Source: Scilla litardierei (lineage: Eukaryota; Streptophyta; Magnoliopsida; Asparagales; Asparagaceae). From it: DNA of 64,000 nt. The position numbers and the translations under genes are program-made. Below the pieces are notes generated by a model. That model searched no databases, was not told the origin of the DNA, and worked only from the letters and a program-made list of their open reading frames with translations. Of the stretch, positions 1-7,931 are shown piece by piece (the stretch's first letter is position 1; each line of letters begins with the position of its first letter). Location: the NCBI GenBank assembly GCA_030789695.1, contig JAULAV010003273.1, forward strand, positions 1-64,000, in the 5' to 3' direction.

Positions 1-250
1 TCCGCACCGAATTTGTTGTTCTACGTCGAATTTGTTATTCCGCGCCGAAGACGCCGAAGACGAATTTGTTGTTCCGTGTCGAAGGCGCCTACGCCGAATT
101 TGTTGTTCCGCGCCGAAGACGCTCGTGTCGCTAAATATTTTTACGCTAATTTGTTGTTCTACGCAATATTGGCTGTGGAAATAATTTTTTGGGGAACAAA
201 GATTTCGCAGTGAAAAATCTTAAATGAACCGTACCCGCGGGCACGGGTTA
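1..250. repeat. GAATTTGTTGTTCCGC-type short repeat array, block a of repeat R
   Basis: Several diverged units built on GAATTTGTTGTTCCGC followed by a CGAAGACGCC-like tail lie in tandem. The best-formed units in the sister block (541-870) are about 34 bp long. The units contain a small inverted repeat (GCGTC-GAA-GACGC). Open frames through this block are artefacts of the repeat. The block continues past the left edge of the window. No coding or RNA family is recognised. Confidence 0.7.
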
Positions 251-540
251 TGACTAGTCTATATTACATTTGATGGTTGTTTTTGAATTCTAGGTCTAAC
301 AAGGACAAGCTGACTAGGACAAAAAGGTTGATAGAAAAATGGCTGAGATTTAATCTTGTGGAATGAATTGTTGAAATGAGAGTTTGGGGAAAGTTTTGGA
401 GGGAAAAATATTTCTGGGGAAATGAAACTTTATGTGAAAATGAAAATTTTTGGGAAATGAAATTTTATGGGGAATAGCAGAGTGCATGTAATTACTGCAT
501 TTGGGAAAAAAAATTTAACTTACACTTAATGTTGCAGATC

Positions 541-870
541 GAGGGTGCCCGCTAAATTTTTTACGCTAATTTGTTATTTCGCGACGAAGGCGCCCGTGCC
601 GAATTTGTTGTTGCGCGTCAAAGATGCCTGCACCGAATTTGTTGTTCCGCACCGAATTTGTTGTTCCGTGTCGAAGACGCCTGCACCGAATTTGTTGTTC
701 CGCGTCGAAGATGCCTGCACCGAATTTGTTATTCAGTGCCGAAGGCGTTCGTGCCGCTAAATTTTTTTATGCTAATTTGTTATTCTGCGCAATTTTGGGA
801 ACAAAAGATTTCGCAGAAGAAAAACTTAAAACAGTGCCCGCGGGCACGAGTTATGACTAGTTTTATATAA
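541..870. repeat. 34-bp short repeat array, block b of repeat R
   Basis: At least five units of a roughly 34-bp monomer (GAATTTGTTGTTCCGCGTCG, then AAGACGCCTGCACC with variants) are visible between about 598 and 750. A diverged counterpart lies at 35440-35580 in copy 2. The overlapping open frames in three phases are a by-product of the repeat. Confidence 0.75.
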
Positions 871-973
871 AATTAAGCATTTCTTGTATTTTTACAGGCC
901 CCACCTAAAAGAAACATTAAAAAAGGGTTTTTAGAACATGGTTCAGCTAATTATACTTAATTTTAAAAGTTCA

Positions 974-1153
974 CTAAATCATAGCATTTGCGATTAGGTC
1001 TCATATTCTTATAACTCGCTAGAAAAGAGTCGCTTTTTTATAAATAGGTCCCCTTAATCATGGCCATGATTAAGGAGCAATATTTTTAAAAGGGGACTCT
1101 TTTCTTGTATTTTATATGAATAATGTGGCCTAATCGCAAATGCTATGATTTAG
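974..1153. other. 180-bp long hairpin (inverted repeat) in repeat R
   Basis: The outer arms 974-998 and 1129-1153 are perfect reverse complements over 25 bp (CTAAATCATAGCATTTGCGA then TTAGG). The centre, 1052-1075, is a perfect 24-bp palindrome around CATGGCCATG. The arms between (AGAAAAGAGTC... and ...GACTCTTTTCT) also pair imperfectly. Weaker pairing may extend out to about 920-1213. Copy 2 has the same hairpin at 35761-35941. It could be transcribed into a small-RNA precursor, but expression cannot be seen here. Confidence 0.85.
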
Positions 1154-1486
1154 GAGCCTTTTTTCGAAATAGCCATAATTAATTAGACCAATTTCTTAAA
1201 AAACCTTAAAATTTTGGAATTAGTCATTCTCGCTTCCGTCAGCCTGCTCCAATTATATAACAGATAGATATAAAGATTTTATAAAATTAAGCATTTTTAT
1301 ACTTTTTGTATGTCACCGCCTAAAAGATATATTTTTTTAAAAGTACTAATTTTGCCATGTATTTAGTACACAAAATCCTACCTACTGTCTTTAAAATTCT
1401 TGTTCTAGTTATGCCCTTCCATATTTAATCCTTTTCCAATGTGTATTCTTTCATAGTAGTTCCATTCCCTCATTTATTATTAATCT

Positions 1487-1644
1487 TGTTATGAGTGAGG
1501 GAGGCCTTTGGCCTCCCCACCTCTCTATCCCTCCATTACTCCCCACTGCTTAGTAGTGAGGACCCTTGCTATACCATTAATATGAATATATAGAGGACCC
1601 TGGATATGAGCCATGGTTACTCTTTCCTTGAGTTTTATTCAACA
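1487..1644 (+). repeat. 5' LTR of copia 1
   Basis: This 158-bp LTR matches 6654-6802 from TGTTATGAGTGAGGGAGG to TTTTATTCAACA. It has extra sequence (GGCCTTTGGCC) relative to the 3' copy. It begins TG and ends CA. A TATA-like ATGAATATATAG lies at about 1580-1592. Confidence 0.95.
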
Positions 1645-1656
1645 TGTTATCAGTAA
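1645..1656 (+). promoter_or_regulatory. Primer binding site of copia 1 (initiator Met tRNA type)
   Basis: TGTTATCAGTAA directly follows the LTR. It matches the plant copia primer site TGGTATCAG at 8 of 9 positions, so reverse transcription was probably primed by initiator tRNA-Met. Confidence 0.7.
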
Positions 1657-1879
1657 TTTAGCTCTCGTTTTTGAGCTTCTCCTTTTATCCCCTCAAGTCA
1701 CCCTCAACGCGCGTTGGAATCTTGGTTGCTGCGATCCGTTGCGGCAATTTCTGCGCATTCAAGCTCGATCCCTAGGAATCTTTGGTTGCAGCGATCCGTT
1801 GCGGTGATTTGTACGGGGATTAATTCTACGGATCTTTATTTTTTTATCGATCTTCCCTAGATCTTTGATCTAGAGATAA
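1657..1879 (+). other. Copia 1 leader with an internal duplication
   Basis: This untranslated leader contains two copies of a GGTTGC-GCGATCCGTTGCGG module (about 1724-1743 and 1785-1804). No gene is seen. Packaging or dimerisation signals would be expected here but are not identifiable by eye. Confidence 0.6.
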
Positions 1880-2834
1880 ATGGTAAAATTGGCTAGCATC
1901 GATTTCGACGTCCTTGACGCAGCAGGAAAGAACTACCTGAGCTGGCGAGTGGACCTGCAGTTCCACTTGCGTTCAATGGCACTGCTTCACTCAATTCTGG
2001 CCCTCGCCGCGGCCGAGACAACGACTAGCAATGCCCCTGCAGCGGCCCAGCCAGCTGGCAGTTCTACTACCGTTGTCTCCGATATGGATAAGGCGAAATC
2101 CATTATCTATATTAGGAAACACATGAATAAAGCCGAATACTTAACGGTAGAAGACCATCTTGTGTTTTGGACAGCGCTTGAGGCACGTTATAGTCATCAA
2201 ATTGATGTCATACTACCACGTGCCAGTTATGAGTGGGAAAATCTCCGTCTTCAGGACTATAAGTCCGTTGCTGAGTACAACTCAGCACTTCATAATATCA
2301 ACTCACACCTGAAGTTGTGTGGTGAAGAAGTCTCGGAGCATCGCATGTTGGAAAAGACATTTACCTCGTTCCACGAGAAAGATGCAATCCTCATGCAACA
2401 GTACCGTGAACGCAACTTCACGAAGTTCTCTGATTTGATCACTTGCCTTCTTAAGGTAGAGCAGAATAGAGACTTACTACTTGCCACTCATAATCTGCGC
2501 CCTGATGGTGCTGCCCTTCTCCCTAAAGCCTACCATGTTTCTTCCCAGAAGTGAAAAAACAGGAGGAAGGCTAAACATAACAAAGGGAAAGTTGCAATGA
2601 AGCCAGCAAGAGCACCACCCCAGAACAACAACAACAAGGGGAAGAAAAACTTCACATGGAAGCGTAAGTACACTGATCCAATGCCATTCCAAAGAAGAAC
2701 TGGGAGGACAAATGCCATAGATGTGGCATGACTGGACATTGGTCCAGAAACTGTCGCATTACTCGCTACCTCCAGGACTTGTATCAGGCGAGCCTGAAGC
2801 CTCCCCTGAAACAAACCTGGCGGATATTCAAGCT
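1880..2834 (+). pseudogene. Copia 1 gag (capsid plus CCHC zinc knuckle), frameshifted
   Basis: The intact part (1880-2554, 224 residues, ATG start) opens with a copia gag N-terminus containing NYLSWRVDLQFHLRS and continues through the capsid-like region with YIRKHMNKAEYL and EVSEHRMLEKTF. After a stop at 2554 a lysine-rich stretch follows. In another frame from 2701 there is a complete zinc knuckle, CHRCGMTGHWSRNC (C-x2-C-x4-H-x4-C). The protein would form the virus-like particle and bind template RNA. It is closely related to the gag at 57297-58317, so the two copia elements belong to one lineage. Stops and frameshifts make it non-functional. Confidence 0.88.
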
Positions 2835-3299
2835 TTGACCAAGTTCATTGCACAAGACTTCGAGAATGATGACTTGCCCGACTGAGCCTTATCTTAGTAT
2901 GATTTTATCTTTGCATTTTAAATTATAGTTTCCTTCAGCTATATTTCCTTTTTTTGAACTTTATGAATGCATACTTAGCTTTATTTTATAAAGTCTATTC
3001 ATTCTGATATATATAGATGAAGTGTGATATATTGTGGACTGTGCATCGATGCACTAGTGAAGCATTAAAATTACTCCCATATACAACGAGACTAAAAGTT
3101 GCATATTTCTCTCCTAAATCATAGAGTAATCTCCCAAGTTTCAAGGATATTTGGTTTAAACAAACATAACTTGGAAACTATGGATAATACATAGTGAATA
3201 TATTTATGTAACTCGTTAAGAGGATGGCCAGAAGACCATCTACGACGATTTGTTGGACCCCCGTCGGGTCCCTATCATTACAGATATTCATCCTGTATA

Positions 3300-4390
3300 A
3301 AGCCAACTTGACTGAGCACCAGAAGTGACTTTCATTGCTAGAGTTTTCAACTCTGGCACAATAGACTTGGTCATCTTGGATCAGCGATGATGGACACATC
3401 ATCAAATGAATCCCTTGGAGAACCTGAAGATTCTTCAAAAGGTTGAGTTTCCTTGTCCCCCTTGCCATAAGAGAAAACTTATAGAGAGACCTTCCCTTCT
3501 GAAAGTGGGATTAGAGTCCCCGGGCTTCATTGAGAGAATACATGGTGACCTTTACGGGCCTATTCACCCCGCAAGTGGCCCATTTCGGTACTTCATTGTA
3601 CTGATAGATGCATCTACTAGATGGTCTTATATATGCCACATCTTGATAACTGTGAATTTGATGAGCAAAGTCTCATTAAAATAGGCATGTCGCCTAAAGA
3701 AGCCTGAAGCTTCTAAGACCATATCATGGGACACAAAAGTCCTAATCTCGTTATGATCCGCATACTATTTCTGTGTGAAGATGAGATCCTGAAGATCCTT
3801 CACATTCAAACTAATGTACATCAATTGCGGGAGAAATTCACGGACAAACCATAAGATTGTTCGTTCACACGTCCCTGTTGCCAATACGCCAGCTAGGATT
3901 GACATCCCCAAAGATAGATGCAATCTACCGGCAGCAGAATTGGCTGTACCTCAATTGAAAAGAGGACGCCTGACAGGTTCAAAAGATAAAGTTCCTCGAA
4001 AGAGGACGATTCCTGGATATATTAAAATGATCCCAACGCAGGATGCTAAGCTCAGACCAGGGACCTCTCCCCTCCTGATTTCCCCTCAGAGAAAACAATA
4101 GGAGAAACATCATTATATTACGTACGTATTGGAGAGGTACTGGACAGATATATCACAGTCGACGACGACGATTTTGCTTTCGATATTGCCGTTCATATCG
4201 CTGAATACGACAATGACATCAACCCACTTTTCTATAACATAAACGCATAGATTGGCCAAAGTGGGACGAGGCAATAAGAGTAGAGCTGGACTCACTCTTG
4301 AAAAGAAAAGTCTTTGGACATGTAGTCCAAACACCTGAATGTGTAAAACCTGTCGAATATAAGTTGGGTTTTCATAAAAATAAGAAATGA
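3300..4390 (+). pseudogene. Copia 1 pol, GAG-pre-integrase to RT start, internally deleted
   Basis: Around 3350-3400 the degenerate pre-integrase can be read (ATAGACTTGGTCATCTTGG parallels WHDRLGHPG of copia 2). From 3406 an open stretch contains CPPCHKRKL (zinc-binding end of the HHCC domain) and IHGDLYGPIHPASG followed by LIDASTRWS of the integrase core. The core catalytic region is then missing. Sequence after about 3650 corresponds to the region downstream of integrase in copia 2 (KKPEAS near 3700, VRSHVPVANTPARIDIP near 3860-3905). 4110-4390 matches the connection into the RT domain. The product could not integrate DNA. Confidence 0.85.
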
Positions 4391-4420
4391 AGGAAATGTG
4401 ATCATTTTCCTATTTCATAC

Positions 4421-5145
4421 CAAGGTTCTAAAAAACTCGCCACGGCGACGCCTGGCATGCCATGGCGTCAAGGCTCCACCCTCACACCCCGTTAATGCCC
4501 AAGTTGGCTCTTTGAGGCGGCACGCTGCCATGGCGACACAAGGCGCACCACAAAACATAAGGCGCGCCTTAAAAAAATTAAAAAAAGCACCCGGGTCCGC
4601 ATTATAGGGCTAAGAAAACCCGAACCCAACCCGTTCTCATTATGTGAGGCTTCTTTTCATCTCTAGCCGCCCGCATTCGATTTGGGGCATATGGCTTTTC
4701 ATCTCGCTCGCAGACAACACTTGTGAACTAGGACATGCAAAAATCAATGTTCCTTCAAGTATCAGCAAATTTCGTTTAGATCCAATTATCCAAATAGCTT
4801 TAACAAATGTGTTAATCGATTGCTTTGATATTGATGAAGTATTGAGGTCACATGCTTTTTAGTTATGTAAACAATTGCTTTTTAGTAAAGTAACACTTTA
4901 GTTAATTGTAAGCAGTAAGCACATATCTCAATGTAAATGGAAGGCTATGCATTTGGTAGAATTTGGAAACTAATCCATCTAAGTGGAGCATAGTTTACTG
5001 CCTACCTCTATATATATTATATAATATATACACACATTTGCCGCCTTAAGCCACGTCTTGAAAAATGATGTGGCTCCGCCAAGGCTCCTAAGGCTTGAGG
5101 CTTGACCTCGCCGCCACGCCACGTCTCACGCCGTTTAGAACCTTG
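4421..5145. mobile_element. Non-autonomous hAT-type MITE (725 bp) inside copia 1
   Basis: The terminal inverted repeat CAAGGTTCTAAA is perfect over 12 bp (4421-4432 against the end at 5145). The insertion is flanked by an 8-bp direct repeat TTTCATAC at 4413-4420 and 5146-5153. Eight-bp TSDs with CA-rGG termini are a hAT signature. Subterminal GC-rich CGCCACGGCG/GGCGTGGCG-like segments occur at both ends. The interior is AT-rich with only short frames and no transposase, so it must have been moved in trans. It splits the copia 1 RT gene and is therefore younger than copia 1. Confidence 0.93.
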
Positions 5146-5153
5146 TTTCATAC

Positions 5154-6110
5154 TAAGCCTAAACGTCTCTGGAAAAGCCAAGAAATGCAGCTCATGGATG
5201 TTGTGACTGCATATCTATATGGCTATATAGATATATAGATCTATATGAAACTTCCAGAAGGATATACTCTACCCCCATATATGAAAGAGAGACGTAAGAA
5301 CGTCTCCTCTATAAAGGCTTCAAAGATCATTATATGATCTTACGCAATCACGAAAAATGTGGTATAACATATTTAGCGAAATCCTTGCTGAACAAGGATT
5401 TCCTAATAATGAAATCTGCCCATGTATCTTTATCAAAAGAACAGGGACATGATTTGTATTAGTCGACGTATATGTGGACGACTTAAATCTAATAGGATCT
5501 CCTGCAGAGACCATTGATATATCTGATAGCCTTAAGCATATCTTCGAAATGAAATACCTAGACAAAACAAGGTATTGTCTCGGCTTACAGATTAAACACC
5601 TTCGTGGTGGAATCCTTTTTCTTCATACACCAGGAGTTTATGAAGAAAGATGTTCATTTTCAATCTATTAAAATTGGATGCTTATTTATGACGCCTTCCA
5701 GTCGCTGGAAGAGGGGGAGGACATCCTAGGTCCTGAAGAGTCTAGCTCTAGTGTACTAGTTACACTCCTTTATCTGGCCAACTGCACGTGTCTCTAATAG
5801 AACGTCTGTTGTAAAGCTGTTAGCCATATACAATGATGCCCTGGAGAGCACCACCAGACCAAGGATAAGCTGCTTCTGTGCAACTTCCAAGGGTCAAGGA
5901 TCAGCATCCAAGGAATAAATATCGCATATGCAGGTTTACAGATCATCACGATGACTAAGCACGAATGGCCGGCCACCTCCTAAAGATCTACGCATCCTCC
6001 TCCAAAAGCCTACATCTTCTGAGAAGCTCATCATCCAAGAAGCAAGTCTAGAATACGCTCAGCCAGGTCCAGTAGTACCTTGCAGACACAGTGAAGACTG
6101 AGTAAAAGAA
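5154..6110 (+). pseudogene. Copia 1 reverse transcriptase and RNase H remnant
   Basis: After the MITE, the RT reads MDVVTAYLYG (about 5190-5225), MKLPEGYTLPP (about 5246-5278), and VYVDDLNLIGS, with the catalytic YVDD at 5471-5482. LHTPGVYEE follows at about 5625. From about 5700 onward, short pieces typical of the copia RNase H region (e.g. TKHEWPA-like near 5955) occur in shifting frames. Multiple stops and frameshifts are present. The motifs and gene order identify a copia polymerase; no activity is possible. Confidence 0.85.
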
Positions 6111-6284
6111 TACATACGTGGAGTCATCTACCAACTTCGTAGAGCGTACCACTCCAGAGCGCCACTGTTTTTCAATAGCCGCTAAATATGAGTGAAACTT
6201 GTATAGATGAGTGATGATTGCATTTGTTTTTAGAACATGATGGATGTATAGAGGAATAAGAAATGATTGTATATATACATAAGA

Positions 6285-6645
6285 GATCTACAAGACTGAA
6301 GCTTGTACAGATTATGGGGAGTTGATAGTAGAGTTGTACACTTTTCCCTTAGCTATGCGTTTTTCCACTGGGTTTTTCCATAGCCAAATGTTTTAATGAG
6401 GTAAACTCATTTAACTCTGGACCCTGAAGTGTCCACCCCTAATGAAAGCTGAAAGACCTACAAGCATAAGGCTTGTACGGATCAGGGGGATAACATGTGG
6501 GTTGTACTCTTTTTCCTTAAGCTGTTGGTTTTTCCCACTGGGGTTTCCACAGCTAAGGTTTTAACGAGGCAAACACGATTACTCTGGATCCAGAAGTATC
6601 CACCCACTTAGCTGTATACGCTAAGACCAAATAAATAGATGGATA
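6285..6645 (+). repeat. Copia 1 3' untranslated region, duplicated ~165-bp module
   Basis: Two copies of a module (about 6288-6450 and 6455-6610) each contain CTACAAG...GGCTTGTAC, GGTTGTAC-CTTTT-CCTTAGC, a TTTTTCCACTGGG-like stretch, AATGAGGTAAAC or AACGAGGCAAAC, ACTCTGGA and GTCCACCC. Conserved blocks of this kind are usual upstream of the 3' LTR in plant copia elements. The purine tract AAGGGGGAG (about 6645-6653) abuts the LTR and is the plus-strand primer site. Confidence 0.75.
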
Positions 6646-6653
6646 AGGGGGAG

Positions 6654-6802
6654 TGTTATGAGTGAGGGAGGCCACCACCTCTCTATCCCTCCATTACTCC
6701 CCACCACTTAGTAGTGAGGACCCTTGGTATACCATTGATATGAATAAATAAAGGACCATGGCTATGAGCCATGGTTACTCTTTCCTTGAGTTTTATTCAA
6801 CA
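6654..6802 (+). repeat. 3' LTR of copia 1
   Basis: This is the 149-bp counterpart of 1487-1644. It starts TGTTATGAG directly after the GGGGGAG purine tract, ends TTCAACA, and is followed by the TSD AATCT. Differences from the 5' LTR (CACC for GGCCTTTGGCC, AAATAAAGGACC for TATAGAGGACC) show considerable divergence since insertion. Confidence 0.95.
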
Positions 6803-6837
6803 AATCTCTAATTTTATACCGTGACATTTTCATCCAC

Positions 6838-7070
6838 CTTTTTTTATTCATCGGAAAGCAGGAAATATGGGTCGTGAAACACGGATACACCCGCCCTGAT
6901 CACTTAAACCCGAACTCGAAGAAGCCATGTATCCATCGGAGCCATAAAGCTGAAAAATAAATAAATTAAAAGGGGATATGGATAGTTGGATTCGAACCCG
7001 GGCCTCTACCGAGGCAGCCAGTTGATTCAAATTGAGCACCTGAGCTCAATTCTTAACCATTTTGTTAATT
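6838..7070 (-). mobile_element. Candidate tRNA-Leu-derived SINE
   Basis: On the minus strand from about 7065, a D-arm-like ATGGTTAAGAATTG is followed by an anticodon-arm-like TTGAG-CTCAGGT-GCTCAA (CAG anticodon, as in tRNA-Leu), a variable-arm-like segment, and a perfect B box GGGTTCGAATCC at about 6989-7000. The acceptor stem is absent, so it is not a functional tRNA gene. The tail continues through an unrelated body and ends near an AATAAAAAAA run (about 6840). That is the layout of a tRNA-derived plant SINE. I could not find a convincing TSD. Confidence 0.5.
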
Positions 7071-7313
7071 TGTAATTCTTTCCAAAACCTTTGCCATTTA
7101 AGCGTCAATTGTCCTAAAAGGCAACTACAATTGGCCTAACCAATCTAATTGATTAGGTAGTTTTGAAGCTCAAATCTTGAATTTTGAACCCAAAAACTTA
7201 TCAAGTCCAAATCGTTAATGACCTTTCCAAACCCCAAAACCTGATTATTAATCCAAATTAGAATGGCACTAATGGAAGTGAGGCTTAACATGATAAATGT
7301 CATGACAATCTAG
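7071..7313. other. Non-coding AT-rich spacer
   Basis: This stretch between the SINE candidate and the LINE has no open frame of note, no recognisable repeat and no RNA gene. It is probably part of an older, unrecognised repeat. Confidence 0.5.
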
Positions 7314-7931
7314 CTAGTCAACAAAAATATTAAATATTATAGCTTTATAACAGGGGAATTGGATAACAACTTGGCTACTTCTTCTGTAGCCTCTGGGGAG
7401 CTAGAAGAGGGAGAATTGATAACTGCAATGAGGCCTCCTACTGGTGTTAGTGCGGATATGGGGGACCAAGGCGTCGCTCAAGACATTCAATCTTTTGAGG
7501 CCGCACCACGTGATTCTGCCACCGAATTGATTGCAGATAATTCTCATCCTACAGAGATACCTAGTATTCACTCTTCATTGCATATACTTGAAGTTGAGGT
7601 CGATTGCTCCAATGCACCAGCTATCCCCCCTATAGATATCACTCCGCCAGCTACTAGTATTCCATCATCTGCCTCCCCTAATGATATCACTCCGGCGGCT
7701 GAGCAAGTCTCTTCTACTAGTATCCCATCAACTGGCTCCCCTAAGCAATCAACGGACCCGCCTGTTATATGGACATGCCCTGTACCGGAATGGACGGATG
7801 AGCAATTGGCTCTTTTTTCATCGGTGTCTAATCTCAAGAATAAGCCATGCCCTACCCTGTCTACATCTACCAGAAGAAGCTCTCGGATTGCAGGTATCTC
7901 GAGTGCTCCCCTCCCTAACCTTGATAATTAA
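7314..7931 (+). pseudogene. LINE-1a ORF1, C-terminal remnant
   Basis: About 200 codons are open to a stop at 7929-7931, with no ATG near the start (the most upstream candidate is a TTG at 7359). The sequence is acidic and rich in Ser, Pro and Thr, with ELEEGELIT near the start, a repeated I-P-S/P-P pattern in the middle (about 7620-7740), and a basic STRRSSRIAG stretch near the end. This resembles the low-complexity C-terminus of plant L1 ORF1, which follows the RNA-binding and zinc-knuckle parts; those parts are missing. The stop overlaps the ORF2 start as TAATG, suggesting coupled termination and reinitiation. Confidence 0.6.

Larger units (their letters stand above)
258..1290. repeat. Non-coding repeat R, copy 1
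   Basis: This stretch matches 34930-36055 in the same order: an AGGACAAGCTGACTAGG segment, an AT-rich segment, a GAATTTGTTGTTC block, a GGCCCCACCTAAAA segment, a long hairpin, and a CTCGCTTCCGTCAGCCTG segment. No protein homology is visible and the frames are short. It may be a non-autonomous DNA transposon or an LTR-type repeat fragment; termini and TSD were not found. A second AATTAAGCATTT...CACCGCCTAAAAGA segment near 1280-1330 resembles 868-910, so the repeat is internally duplicated. Confidence 0.7.
1487..6802 (+). mobile_element. Ty1/copia retrotransposon 1, degenerate, with nested MITE
   Basis: The element starts TGTTATGAG, ends TTCAACA, and is flanked by AATCT at 1482-1486 and 6803-6807, a perfect 5-bp TSD. 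Order is LTR, primer site, gag with zinc knuckle, GAG-pre-integrase, truncated integrase, reverse transcriptase with YVDD, RNase H remnant, purine tract, LTR, which is the Ty1/copia gene order. Internal frames are broken by many stops and frameshifts. The integrase core is deleted at about 3650, where an integrase sequence joins the AACTGTGAATTTGATGA region that lies after integrase in copia 2 (59753). A hAT MITE interrupts the RT region. Confidence 0.95.

Noticed and set aside
6975..7060. Functional tRNA gene
   Set aside because: The B box and anticodon-like arm are good but there is no pairing acceptor stem and no proper start, so a SINE head is more likely.
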